64,000 bases of DNA from Malachius bipustulatus (lineage: Eukaryota > Arthropoda > Insecta > Coleoptera > Melyridae). Positions 12,133-23,843 of the stretch are shown one piece after another. The stretch is taken from the NCBI GenBank assembly GCA_910589415.1, contig OU342630.1, positions 68,692,186 to 68,756,185 on the forward strand, in the 5' to 3' direction. The translations under genes and the position numbers were made by a program. Under the pieces are notes generated by a model. It saw nothing but the letters and a program-made list of their open reading frames with translations. It made no database searches and was not told the DNA's origin. Position 1 is the stretch's first letter. Each line of letters starts with the position of its first letter.

Positions 12133-14700
12133 CCGTTTTTAGATACAATGTATCGAGATCTCAGTTATCTTAAAAGATACGAAGTCGGTTAAATGAAGGC
12201 GAAGTTGCGCAATTTCATGCTTATCGAGAATCAGAAACTAAATTAGAAACTAAATATGCCGAAAAAACTGAATAAATTGAGATTTCTTATTTTAGCCGTA
12301 TCTTTTTTATCAATAAAAATAAATGAACGATTTTTTGTAGGTTGCAATAAGCCGTTATATGAGTTATCCTTTTGACACTTCCAAATTTTCAAAGGCTGCG
12401 AGATCCCAGAGTTTTCAAAGTCAACTTTTTATTTTCTTATGACCGCTGCGCCGGCCCGAGAAAATTTTGCGCCCTAGGCGCTTTTGCAACAATACAAAAC
12501 GCTACTGACTTTACTGACATTGAAAATAAGTACTTTGTTATGTAACAAAATACTTAAAATGTTCCAATTTAAAAAAAAATAAAAAATTTAAATGAATCAC
12601 ATTATAATGACATATGTAAGACCTACAAGAATAATTACATAAGAGGTACATATAGAATTTACATTTTCATGGATGTTCCTTGCTTTATTAATAATTTTTG
12701 CAAATGTAGAAACAATGTCCTTTATTTACAATTTACCTGCTGTTTCCTGTTCTACATATACACACGTGTTGATAATCCAACTAATCCAAAGTGACTTCCT
12801 AAGTCACACTAGTGACAGTGAAAATAAATTCTTTAAATTTTTCCAACACTGCATAGTGACATTGAAAATCCATACTTTGATATGTTAATAAAATTAACAA
12901 ACAAAATACTTAAATTTTTTCAAAATTAAAAAAAAAACATTATAATTATAATTATACAATAATAGTTTCTTTGAATTCCTAACTGAATAAATGGTTATAG
13001 AGAAACGGTGAAAAAAATATTATACAGTGTGTCGCATTTAAGATGAATACACCCCTGTATTTTCGCTATTTGAAGGAGTCGAGGTTCGAAATTTTGTACA
13101 GTCATGCAGACCGATGAGCCACACTTTTTACGATATCAAACTGAAATTTGATCTTTAAACCCCGCCTACTACGTCTTTGCAAAGAGAGCCAATTGTCGAT
13201 ATTTTGATTCGCGTTAGAGATATTGAAAAAAGTGACTCGAAAAAGTTGTTCTAGATGGTTTTCTAACCTTGGATACTGAGTTTAATGGCAAAATTAGCAT
13301 TTTCAATTTTCCATTATTTTGGTCTCACAAGAAATTTTTGAAAATTATATTTAATTTGCTAGTTAGTGTCATGGAAAGTAATAATTTAACACTACTGTTC
13401 AATTATTACTTTCCATTGCACTGTAATTACCAAATTAGAAAATAAAATTTTAAAAAATTTCTTGTGAGACCAAAATAATGGAAAATTGAAAATGCTAATT
13501 TTGCCATTAAACTCAGTATCCGAGGTTAGAAAGCAATTTAGAACAACTTTTTCGAGTCACTTTTTTCAATATCTCTAACGCGAATCAAAATATCGACAAT
13601 TGGCTCTCTTTGCAAAGACGTAGTAGGCGGGATTTAAAGATTAAATTTAAGTTAGATATCGTAAAAAGTGTGGCCCATCAGTCTGTATGACTGTACAAAA
13701 TTTCAAACCTCGACTCCTTCAAATAGCGAAAATACAGGGGTGTATTCATCTTAAATGCGACACACTGTATGTATAGGTATCTTTAGTCCAAATTGTTATG
13801 AACTAACCAAACCGATACCGATTGTTTGTTAATGTAAAGTATTATTCTGTTGAAATGAAAGTAAATATAATTCGTTAGGTACTAAAACTTATAGAATAAA
13901 AGTTTCTTAGGATCATCAAGATCAAACAAATTAAATTAAATAACTCGAAATTCCAGAATTAAAGAATTTGTTTATTTTGTGTACCTACAATTTTTGTATT
14001 TTATTAAACATTTTCGAGTTCTGTTTAATGAATGATGAACATGAAAAAGCCGCCCCCAAATTCTAGCGCCCTAGGCGCCAATATGGCCCTGTACCGTCAT
14101 TTTGTTTTTTGTCATTCGATATTAAAGAACAAGGAAACCAAAAAATTATCACATCCAAAAAAATTTACTCAAAATTTTATTCTTCTTTTATCGGAATAAA
14201 ATAACCTTTCTTTAATCGAAGATCATACATAAACGTAAGTTAAGCAATGCGCGTCATATTGCAACGTCATACAACGTCATTCCGTGAAAAAACTTTCCTT
14301 TTTTTTCGAAAAAATTAGAAAATTTTGAGGATTTTTTAATGTAACAGATTTTTGGTTTCCTTGAATTTTTCAACACCGAATGACATAAAAAACAATGTGG
14401 CGGCAATAATAAAATCAAAAGTTGGCTATGAAAATCCCATTATTTAATCGACTTTGAAATATTAGAAATATCAAAATGATAGCTCATGATGGCTTATGTA
14501 CGCTTAGAAAAAATAAATAATTTATATTTAATAATAAAAAGATAAATGACTAAAATAAAACATCTCAATTTTTCAATTTTTTCAGCATATTACAGTAATG
14601 GCTGAATTTTTCAAAAATTTGTTCGACCTATTAACCGACTTCATATCTCTTTAGATAACTGAGATTCCCATATATTTTCTCTAAAAACGACCACCCTGTA
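12133..14700. repeat. Fold-back element, family F3, interrupted
   Basis: The outer arms pair at CGTTTTTAGATAC..TCTCAGTTATCT..GAAGTCGGTTAA (left) and TTAACCGACTTCATATCTC..AGATAACTGAGA..CTAAAAACG (right). It belongs to the same family as 21241-21883, sharing GGCTTAT/GAGCTAT and AAAGTTGGCTATGA words. At 2.6 kb it is much larger than its 0.64 kb relative because other sequence, including the hairpin at 13021-13770, sits between the arms. Confidence 0.65.
13021..13770. repeat. Near-perfect 750-bp hairpin, family F4
   Basis: Left end TATACAGTGTGTCGCATTTA and right end TAAATGCGACACACTGTAT are reverse complements. Pairing runs about 360 bp per arm to a loop near 13390, with few mismatches. A diverged relative lies at 60900-61762. 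It is nested between the arms of the F3 element at 12133-14700. Confidence 0.85.
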
Positions 14701-14950
14701 GATGAATAATACAACTATATCAAGATCATGGGGAGTGGAAACTCTTTACATTAATTTATTTTGTGGGACATTGTTATTTTTAGTAGAAACTTAAATAACA
14801 AAAAATCCCTGCTTAGGATTTGAGAAAAAAAACTTATTTCACCTCAATCAGATAACCAATCAGATAACCACAGCGATTCTTTCTTATCGGGGGAATTGCT
14901 TTTAGCTTTATATAAAATAAAACATGAAAATTTAAAATATTTTAGTAGCA

Positions 14951-17900
14951 ATGTCTACGCGAGAATGGGTGACAGAACCGGACGAATACCAATGCACCCT
15001 TTCGAAGGAGACTCAAGAAATCGCCGAGAGAGAACTCAGAGAAAACGCACAGTTGAGAGAGAGCGCCATTAAATCCGTAAGGGAATGGATTAGACAAAAT
15101 CCAAGGATATGTAACGTTCGAATGGGTTTGTAACTGTAACTAACAAAAAAAAAATACAAAAACATAGCAAGTGATTATCATTCGCAGACTCAAACTACAT
15201 CTTGCGATTTCTGCGCTTCAAAAAATTCAGAATAATTGAAGCCCAAGAGGCGCTAGAACGGTACATACTACTCAGACAGACCTTCGGAATAGCCTTCAGA
15301 TGTTTTGACATCACGATACCCCAGTTGCAGGAACTCACAGACCTTGGATATCTATTCCCCTCGCCCATTAGAGACAGCAAGGGAAGAAGGGTTATTATCT
15401 ACAGGCCAGGTGAGTTTAAACTTTAAAGTAATAAAAATTTACTCTTAGATACTTATATTGTTTGCATGATTTTTTCAGGAGTCTTTGATTTAGAAAGTTA
15501 TACAAGTGCTGATATGACAAGAATGCATGGATTAGTGTATGAGACTTTAATGGAAGATGAAGAAAATCAAGTTCGAGGATTTGTCCATTTCGGAGACGGG
15601 CAAGGTGTTGGTTTCGCTTATATCACCCTCTTCACTATTAGAGAAGCGGTGCGCATTGTAAAAAATGGAGAGGTGAGAATTTTTTATTCTATACAGTGTG
15701 TGTCACAGGCATGGTACACCCCCTTTTTTTTTCTTTATTATTTGAGATAATTTTTTGAAATTTGGTACGTCGCATATTCTCGATAGAGCGCACTTTTTAG
15801 CAGAAAATTGAATTTTTTCCCACATCCGGTTTTTCCGGAAATGTTACCAACTTTTTATTTTAAATGGGACACCCTAAATATTATTATATTTTTGGATTCT
15901 ATACATTTGTTCGAATCCAACAATACCACGTAAGTACGATTTTAAATGTCAAATTTGTTTTTATTAATTTTTTTTATTTCTCAATTATAGTGTGCCATGA
16001 CTGTTTTGTTTTACTTCAATTCGATCATCTAATGCTAGAAAAATTCAATTTTTGTTCAAAGTACTAAATTAAGTGATTTATGGATAAATTATGCGCACCG
16101 GAATGATTTTTTGAGCTGGATTCATTTTTTCCAAATGGTACCATATTGGTACCGAGGTACCATCTACTAGTACTCTTAATAAGGGACATTTTGGTGTACC
16201 CATTTTGCATCTGTGACGAACACAACTGAAGTCATGGCACACTATAATTGAGAAATAAATAAATAAAAATAAAGTTTATTAATTTATTTATTGAGAAATA
16301 AAAAATTAAATAAAAACAAATTTGACATTTAAAATGCTACTTACGTGGTATTGTTGGATTCGTATAAATGTATAGAATCCAAAAATATAATAATATACAG
16401 GGTTATTCACGGTATACGCCACGGAAGTTTATGGCCGTGTCTCTGGATTTTTGGATCTTTTTATTTTTGGAGTGGATAGAGACCCGGCAAAGGTACGTTT
16501 TAAAATTATATTCATAATGTACAGGTGTCCCAAAAAGCATGAAACATATCAAAGTTATATTTTTTTAAATGGAATGCTCCTATGTTATTGCATTTTTAGA
16601 TTGCCTGGGAAGAAAAAAGAAGATTGGCTTTTACAATTGGTGTTTAAATTCAGAGGTTTGTGAGTTATAAACAAGTGAAAATCGTCATTTTTCAAGTTCA
16701 AGGCCTTGTACAAGGAAAGCGGCTTAAGATAGAGAAAAACGGCTTACATGTCCCTATTTTAACTTTTCATGTACTATCCAATGATGTAGATGAAATGTTT
16801 ATACAGGGTGATAAAAAATTTGAAAAATTCTGAGATTTCTCCACGCGTCGACAAATAAAAAAAACCTTCTTGCGCATCAATCGCAGAAATAGTGTATTTT
16901 TATGCGATTCAATAATAAATATTTTCTTCCTATTTTTTTTTATAATGAATTTAATGAAAAATAATCCGATTTTTTTTTGGGAAAACTCCACCTACCTACA
17001 AAAAAAAAAGAATGATCCTCTCGTGGATGCGAACCCGCTCCAACAGTTAGCAAGTCAAGGATGTAACAAACTGAGCCACACGGTGCGTTTCGAATTTGTA
17101 GTGATGATGGGGTAGATATATGTAGTACGTCAGGTACCTACATCTACTCATTTTATTTTTTAAACTGGTCATATCTTAGTTATTAAAAAACCAATTTGAA
17201 TACTTTTTTCACCTGCATGTAGGTGATTTAATTGTCGTTGCGATTGCTCTTCTAATTTTCAGAACCATTCATAATTGAATGTGAAAAAAAATAAAAAAGA
17301 AATTGCGAACCATTTCATCGATTTAATAATTTTATATAAGTGTAAGCTAATTTTGCACAAGCGAAAAACTTTTTTATCTTTCGTTTAAAGTGCTACATTA
17401 ATCGAGGCGAATTGAAGCTAAGACATCAAATTATATGTTAAAGCAAAAAAAATGGAAAATTTCGGTTCAACTTCTTCAAAAATGGACTCATAAACGGTTA
17501 TAGAATTGACACATTTTCACCCTTTTTCCTACCCACGACACTGGCTTATTAATGGAAAATATGCTAATTTTATTGCATTAACTCAAATTTCCAATAATTT
17601 TCTTCAAATCCTGTTAATTTGATTTCAAAGTTTTTTTGCCATCGTGCTCATACAATGGTTCAAAAAATTGTCAATTTTCCGTTAATGTTCAAAAAATTCA
17701 AATGGCCGCCATTTTGAAACGGCTCGGCCGATTTGGCTCAAGTGCAATACCAGACCACTCCTTGTAGACATCTTACTCTCACAAAAGTTTCAGCCCCCTA
17801 GATTGAAAACTGCGGCCAGAAACCGTGCCTCAAGGACCGCATTTGGGGAACTTTGAAAGGACACCCTGTAGAAGTAACGTGACTTTTGGATTTTTTTTCA

Positions 17901-18035
17901 ACGAAAATCTAAAGTCATTCCCAAGCTTTACAAGAATCCAAAATTTCGTTCACTAATCTTGAAAGATAAAGCTACAGGAGCGTTTTTAAAATCGAAAAAT
18001 CGTGATTTTGGAGAAATAAATAAATATATATATAA

Positions 18036-18067
<32 letters not shown>

Positions 18068-19462
18068 CGTGGGCAGGTGAATTTTGGAAAACCACTTTTT
18101 CGTGATCTGGGGGTCATGATCGGTGGACATTTGATGAGTTTGGGTGATTTTCGAAAAGTGATGTCGTCCTCAATAGTGTATTTTTTTGTTAAAAAATACA
18201 CTAAAATCAAAGAAAGTACAAATGTTTCTACACCATAGGATAGTACATAAAAAGTTAAAATAGGGACATGTAAGCCGTTTTTCTCTATCTTGAACTGTTT
18301 TCGTTGTACAGGGCCTTGAATTTGAAAAATGACGATTTTCACTTGTTTATAACTCACAAACTTCTGAATTTAAACACCAACTGTAACAGTCAATCTTCTT
18401 TTTTCTTCCCAGGCAATCTAAAAATGCAATAACATAGGAGCATTCCATTTAAAAAAACATAACTTTGATATGTTTCATGCTTTTGGGACACCTGTACATT
18501 ATGAATATAATTTTAAAACGTACCTCTGCCGGATCTCTATCCACTCCAGAAATAAAAAGATCCTAAAATCCAGAGACACGGCCATAATCTTCCGTGGCGT
18601 ATACCGTGAATAACCCTGTATAGGTGTCCCATTTAAAAATAAAAAGTTTGTAACATATTTCCGGAAAAACCGGATGTGGGAAAAAATTAAATTTTCTGCT
18701 AAAAAGTGCGCTCTATCGAGAATATGCGATACACCAAATTTAAAAAAATTATCTCAAAAAAAAAAAGAAAAAAAAGGGGGTGTACCGTGCCTGTGACACA
18801 CACTGTATGTAGAGACTAAAGACGTTATAATTTGTTGTTTTATGTGAACTTAATTTTACAGAGAACACTTCCGATGAGACATAAAGAAGTTCACATTATT
18901 AACATGCATACTACAATGAAAATCGTGCTTGACTTTGCAATGTCGAAGATGTCTGAAAAAATTAGGAATATATTTAAAGTGTACAGTGACATGGATGACT
19001 GTCTTTCTCGTGGATATGTCGAAAAGCAATGTTTACCGAAAGAATATGGTGGAACAATCCCTATGGCAGATATGATCGGTAAAAAATGTGAATTACATGC
19101 CTTGAATTAATTTATTTTTGTAATTGCAAGAAGATAAAACAAATAAAAAAATATACTTTTTTTCATAATAATAATTATCAGAACTAATTTTAGTCTAGTC
19201 AAATTACAATAAAATCAATGTAAAGTTATGTAAACAATATTGATTTCAACGTTTTTTTTTAGCCTCTTGGAAGAAAGAATTGGAGAAATCCCACGCCATT
19301 CTAATGGCACATGATCTTATGGAAGTTGATGAAAATCTTTTCAGTGCAAAAGCTAAAGAAGGGGCTGTTTCGGCTTTAAAGTCAAGTGGAATTTCATGTG
19401 GATCTGAAGGGGATTCGCTTCGCGGTGTTACAGGGAACTTTAGAAAATTAGAAGTAGATTAG
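14951..19462 (+). CDS. CRAL-TRIO domain lipid-transfer protein (alpha-tocopherol transfer protein/clavesin-like)
   Basis: Five exons join in frame: 14951-15125, 15188-15409, 15479-15672, 18862-19078 and 19263-19462, all GT-AG with phases 1,1,0,1. The product is 335 aa. Exons 1-2 carry an N-terminal CRAL-TRIO-N helical region ([14 protein letters not shown], about residues 59-72). The SEC14-like pocket follows ([19 protein letters not shown], then [20 protein letters not shown], and the hallmark LPKEYGG at about residues 255-261). The family carries hydrophobic ligands (tocopherol, retinoids, phosphoinositides) between membranes. No signal peptide is seen, so it is probably cytosolic. The ligand cannot be told from sequence. 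The start ATG follows TAGCA; an acceptor-like TATTTTAG just before it suggests a possible 5' UTR intron. The exons look intact and under constraint. Confidence 0.92.
15870..16402. repeat. Nested 0.5 kb hairpin
   Basis: CACCCTAAATATTATTATAT..TTTTTGGATTCTATACATTT on the left pairs with ATGTATAGAATCC..ATATAATAATATACAGGG on the right. CAATACCACGTAAGTA pairs with TACTTACGTGGTATTG. It interrupts the left arm of the larger fold-back, since the right arm near 18620 lacks it. Confidence 0.7.
17020..17085 (-). ncRNA. tRNA-like sequence (tRNA pseudogene or SINE head)
   Basis: On the minus strand TGGCTCAGTTTG fits a pol III A box and GGTTCGCATCC fits a B box, about 45 bp apart as in a tRNA. The T arm closes with a mismatch and no clean acceptor stem was found, so this is not a working tRNA. 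The downstream T-run then GTAGGTAGGTGGAG could be a SINE tail. It sits in the middle of the nested repeat cluster in CRAL-TRIO intron 3. Confidence 0.4.
17370..17995. repeat. Dispersed repeat, family F2 (copy 2, inverted relative to 8070-9030)
   Basis: Runs opposite to the copy at 8070-9030, with matching words such as GGCCGCCATTTTGAAACGGC, CAGCCCCCTAGATTGAAAAC, AGAAACCGTGCCTC and AAGCTACAGGAGCG. An ACACCCTGTAG terminus lies inside. Confidence 0.65.
18021..18067 (+). repeat. (TA)n / TATATAAA microsatellite
   Basis: Alternating ATATATAT with periodic AAA interruptions. Probably grown inside the repeat cluster. Confidence 0.9.
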
Positions 19463-19536
19463 GTATGGTATTTATTGCAATAAGGTTCAGAATAATTAAA
19501 TAATGATGTGATTAATTTTATAACCGCATATTCTGT

Positions 19537-19542
19537 AATAAA
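19537..19542 (+). terminator. AATAAA poly(A) signal candidate for the CRAL-TRIO gene
   Basis: AATAAA 75 bases after the stop codon. A second candidate lies at 19716-19721. Which is used cannot be told from sequence. Confidence 0.4.
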
Positions 19543-19849
19543 CCTACCTACTCAATACCTACCTGAAATAAGCGATAATCCCATCGATTCTATGTAATAA
19601 TATTTTTATTGCTATTATAAGTTTGGTGACAAAAATGTTCTCAACAATAATAATTTGATATGAAATGATCATATTTAGTAGGTATTATATATTATAGTAT
19701 AATGATACCAATTGAAATAAACAGTAGTTTTATAGTTGTTTATGCCAGTATTATAATTTTTTTAATAAACAGCAAAAAAAATTGAAAAGTCTTATGGATC
19801 CTTCAATTGTTGTATACTTGTTCATTTCAAAACTTTCAGCACTAATAAC

Positions 19850-20270
19850 TTTTGACATGATTCAAATTTTTGTTTAAAAAAAACGCGTTTATTTAGATAT
19901 CAAGTTATCAAGGGGAAGTTCGAAAATGATCCCCCAACCACCTCTATTTTAGAATTTCAATAGGCACGCCCTCTTGTGATTCTTAATTTTAAAGGGAAAT
20001 GAGGTAGTAATACAATGATAGCGCTCCGTGTTTTGACAATTTCCGTAAAAATTAATCGATTTCAACACAAGGAGCACCATTGTAGATATTTCTACTGCAA
20101 TTCCCTTTAAAATGACGTATCACAAGATAGAGCAGGGTGGCATTTGAAAATCCAAAGTAAGGGGTGGTTGGGGTGAGAGGGTGAAATATCAAATTTATTA
20201 TATACCATTTTTGAAATTACTAACTTTATATCTAAATGGACGCTTTTTTTTATTTGATTCATGTCAAAAA
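19850..20270. repeat. Fold-back element
   Basis: TTTTGACATGATTCAAA..TTTAGATATCAAGTTA at the left pairs with TAACTTTATATCTAAA..TTTGATTCATGTCAAAA at the right. Inner blocks (CCCCCAACCACC / GGGTGGTTGGGG; CTCTTGTGATTC / ACGTATCACAAGA) also pair. No ORF. Confidence 0.7.
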
Positions 20271-20670
20271 CACTGGTTTAATTTTCAAGTGGCTATTCAC
20301 AGCTAAATCAGTTATTATGAAATATTCTCCCTAAAAGCACCTTGCATAAAAAATGTCCATTATATCCCAAAACATAACATTTTTGTCGTTATGATGAAAT
20401 TCAAAGCAATAATTATCACTTTTCATAGCTCACCACAACAAAAAAAAATAGAAAAGTTTTTCTTTCAAGTACTTTATGTATTTTTTTTTAAACTATTCAA
20501 AATTTGAAAAATTCACTTTTTGAAAGTTATTTGAAGTGGCACGTTTTTGAGTTTTGAGATATAAAGTGGCTGTATGTAGAAAAGATTGATTAGAAGAGTA
20601 AAATCCAATCAAAATCTTGCTTACTTTTCGAAAAATAGCACATTTACGATTTTTACAATTTCAAAAAATA

Positions 20671-21236
20671 TATACAGGCTGTTAGTTAAGTACGGGGCCA
20701 AACTCCAAGGGGTGCTTCCTTGAGTGATTTTAAGAAGAAAAGTTCAAATAAACATGGTTCCGAAAATGCATATTTTTCAAGATACAGGGTGTCAAACTTT
20801 TATTTTTTTTTCTCGAAAACAAAGCAAGATATGAAAAAAACTCAAGAGATAAAATAGTAGTTGTATTTCTAGTTGCTTAATTCGAAAAAAATACAAAATT
20901 AAAAAAAAAAGTCAGTGGCGCCCAATTTTTTAATCAAAAATATTAGTTAGACTGTCTTCCGGGACGCCACTGGAAATGATAATTTTAATAATTTTAATCT
21001 AATTGGGGCTAAATTACCTTCTTGTTATTACAAACAGAACTGCCAAATTTCAACAAAATTGATTGAAATAGTTTAGAGATATTCACGAACATTCGAATTT
21101 TTTTTTTAAGTTCGACACCCTGTATCTTGAAAAATATGCATTTTCGGACCCATGTTTATTTGAACTTTTCTTCTTAAAATCACTCAAGGAAGCACCCCTT
21201 GGAGTTTGGCCCCGTACTTAACTAACACCCTGTATA
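20671..21236. repeat. Near-perfect hairpin, family F5
   Basis: The ends TATACAGGCTGTTAGTTAAG and CTTAACTAACACCCTGTATA pair. The CCAAACTCCAAGGGGTGCTT block and its complement follow, with about 260 bp per arm. The same family occurs at 34747-35666, with partial copies near 9240-9440 and 34310-34450. Confidence 0.85.
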
Positions 21237-21240
21237 TGTA

Positions 21241-21883
21241 TATACAGGGTGGTCACTTTCAACTGGCTCACCATTGGGATCTCCTAAACCATAAGAGATA
21301 CAGGGTTGCTTAAATTAGATAAAAGTTGCCCAATTTTATGCTCATTCAGAATCTGAAAAAAAATTCGTATAATTTCAGTCGTTGTTGAAATATCCTGAAA
21401 AAACTGAAAAATGGAGATTTCTTATTTTAGCCATATCTTCTTTACTATTGAAAATAAGTAAATAATTTTTCGTGGGCTTAAATAAGTCGTCATGAGCTAT
21501 CCATTTGACATTTAAAAAAATTTCAAAGCCAAAAGATTTATGGCGGCCATAAAGAAAACCGAAAGTTGGCTATGAGAACTTTGGGATCTAGTTGGCTTTG
21601 AAATTTTTTTTAATGTCAAATGAATAGCTCATGACGACTTATTTAAGCCCACGAAAAATTATTTACTTATTTTCAATAGTAAAGAAGATAATTAAAATAA
21701 GAAATCTCTATTTTTTTCAGTTTTTTCAGGATATTTCAACAACGACTGAAATTATACAATTTTTTTTTCAGATTCTGAATGAGCATAAAATTGGGCAACT
21801 TTTATCTAATTTAAGCAACACTGTATCTCTTATGGTTTAGGAGATCCCAATAGTGAGCCAGTTGAAAGCGACCACCCTGTATA
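21241..21883. repeat. Near-perfect hairpin, family F3
   Basis: Ends TATACAGGGTGGTCACTTTC and GAAAGCGACCACCCTGTATA pair, with about 300 bp per arm around a GAAAACCGAAAGTTGGC loop near 21560. It starts four bases after the F5 hairpin ends, so two different fold-backs lie back to back. A diverged piece of the same family is at about 25700-25850. Confidence 0.85.
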
Positions 21884-22692
21884 TTCTCGATAAATAAAAA
21901 TCACTCAGTATTATATTCAATCAGGTCAAAGTACCAAAGTTATCAAGCAAAAATTATTTTGTTTTGTTTTCATAGATTTGTTGACAAATCAATAATCAAT
22001 TTTTTTCCACACCACCCCAAGATCGACCCCAAGTTTTTAGAGGACTAATAATACAGTCTTTTTCTTTTGATTTTCGTCTTTTGCCAATTGCTTTTCAAAA
22101 TTTGTCAAAAGCGAAAATTGATTGATCCCAGAGAGACGATTTCCGAGGCGAAAATTTGAATTTTTATATCTTTCTCACCGTTACTTTGTGGTGGTTTTGA
22201 GGAAATCAATGATTTAGTTACTCTAAAATAAGAAAGTCATTTGACAAACTAGGAAAAGCAATAATTGATAAAAGAGGAAAACCAAAAGAAAAATACTATA
22301 ATACTAATAATAAAAATACAACCAAAACTGGTATCAGAGAATTGACAAAGTCTTCTGTTAAAAAAATATTCAACGAACACCTTATGTACTATGTACCTTA
22401 TTAAAAAGATCCATAATATTTACAATGGTGGTATGTTACAATAATTATTAGTTACCTACTGATAGTGAAAGAATCAAAAAAATCACCAGCAGATAATAAA
22501 AGAGAAAAGGAGAAAAACAAAAATATTTCAGATAGCACCTTGTCAAAAATTTATTATAATAAATTACTAAATAAATTCAGTTCAATTATTGAATGTCAAG
22601 TCAAATTTTACAAAAATATCACATCTTCCATAGATTAAGAAATAATCTACATATTATTATTATTCAGTTGAGAAAAATTATCTAATCAATCA
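21884..22692. other. Downstream flank of torsin-like gene, gene-free
   Basis: AT-rich, with no supported gene. The minus-strand AATAAA (TTTATT at 22550-22555) lies about 140 bases past the stop of the torsin-like gene and is a reasonable poly(A) signal for it. Confidence 0.5.
22550..22555 (-). terminator. AATAAA poly(A) signal candidate for torsin-like gene
   Basis: TTTATT on the plus strand, i.e. AATAAA on the minus strand, about 140 bases after the stop codon. The first canonical signal seen downstream. Confidence 0.4.
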
Positions 22693-23843
22693 CTAATCAC
22701 TGATGAATACATTCTGTTCCCATAATTCTTTTGCAAGCTTCGAATGTAATCCTTTAAAGCCATGTCGGTCGATATCGTGATTCTTCAGTACAGCTCTAAC
22801 GATTGGATTGTGTTTTTCAGGATTTACTTCATAAGTTTGAAGCTTTTTGATTACCCAATCCGCGGCATGTGTTTTATTAAATTCGTTAAAGACAACCACA
22901 TCGTTATAGAGAGAAGTATTATCAAATTCTTTTCGCAGTTTCATCAAATGATGATAGTTCACTGTATAATTCAAATTATTATCGACCTCTTGAATGCTGA
23001 ACACGGCTAAAATCAGAACCAACGTTTCTTCGTCAGTTATTTTCTCAGCAAATTTAAACAGTAACTGCGAATCAGATACTTTCAAATCATCCATAATCAT
23101 TAAATTACAATGATATTTATACAAACTGTTAATGATCTCGTCCTGTTTTTCTGTGTTATTCAGTAAAGTCTTTGGTAAGTCATAGACGAAACTATGATGG
23201 AAATGTTTTTTGGCAACATTAGCGATAAAAGTTTTACCAACTCCGGATCGCCCAATAAATCCCAATATTTTGACCCGCTTAGGCCACGTCAAGTACATCG
23301 TGTCTAAACTATTCACCAAAGCTTTTACTGGACTTTTCTGGTGATGAACTTTTGAATTTAGATCATTTTTTATCGCTTCCACGTCAATGTGGCCATTATA
23401 CGTATTAAGAATTTCTTTAAATAAAACTCCAAATATTAGAACCAGCAATGATAACAAGATTACTTTAACATAGGTAGGTAAGCTCACTTTTTTATTGGTT
23501 AAAACCGGATAGAGAGTGCTCTTAACAGGTCGATTTCTTTCGCTCCCGTCTTTTATGCCAGGAATCTCCTGAGGAGAACCTTCACCTTCGCTTTCTTCTG
23601 CACCCCTCTCCTCACTTACGTCCATCGGTTCCCAGATTATAGACGATTTGTTGTGTCTGTCAGGAGATACTCTGAAGCTTTCACCGTCTCCGTCTGATGC
23701 CATAGAGAGTTTTGAATCGAATTCTACAACAAATTTTCGACAGTTGATTGGAAGGAATTATAAAACTTAACATAATACAAACCTGAGTTAAATGAAGAAG
23801 AAATATTCGAAACATTATTCCGATAATGTGAAAATGAATCCAT
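22693..23843 (-). CDS. Divergent torsin-like AAA+ ATPase, single-pass membrane protein
   Basis: The main exon 22693-23723 holds a 336-codon frame from ATG 23701-23703. A better model adds exon 23783-23843: its ATG at 23841-23843 reads 20 codons, then a GT-AG intron of only 59 bp joins in phase and in frame, giving 363 aa. Residue numbers here count from the inner ATG. There is an acidic N-terminus, a membrane segment (about 78-98, ILLSLLVLIFGVLF), Walker A GRSGVGKT (151-158) and Walker B LMIMDD (201-206). The C-terminal part (ADWVIKKLQTYEV..VRAVLKN..GFKGLHSKLA) resembles the torsin lid. Torsins act in the ER and nuclear envelope. Unlike classical torsins (GxTGTGKN; Walker B DE), it has GKT and DD. 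Orthology is uncertain; a TOR4A-like member is possible. Confidence 0.75.

Larger units (their letters stand above)
15691..18808. repeat. 3.1 kb nested fold-back cluster in CRAL-TRIO intron 3
   Basis: The left end ATACAGTGTGTGTCACAGGC is answered at the right by GCCTGTGACACACACTGTAT, so these ends nearly span the 3189-bp intron (15673-18861). Further in, the block GGGTTATTCACGGTATACGC (about 16400) pairs with GCGTATACCGTGAATAACCC (about 18599-18618), and the F1 core appears in both arms. The middle holds an inverted F2 copy, a tRNA-like sequence and an AT microsatellite, so several insertions are stacked inside one another. Confidence 0.75.

Noticed and set aside
17986..18357. 123-codon minus ORF with [12 protein letters not shown]
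   Set aside because: Reads through a TA microsatellite and an F1 arm; low complexity.
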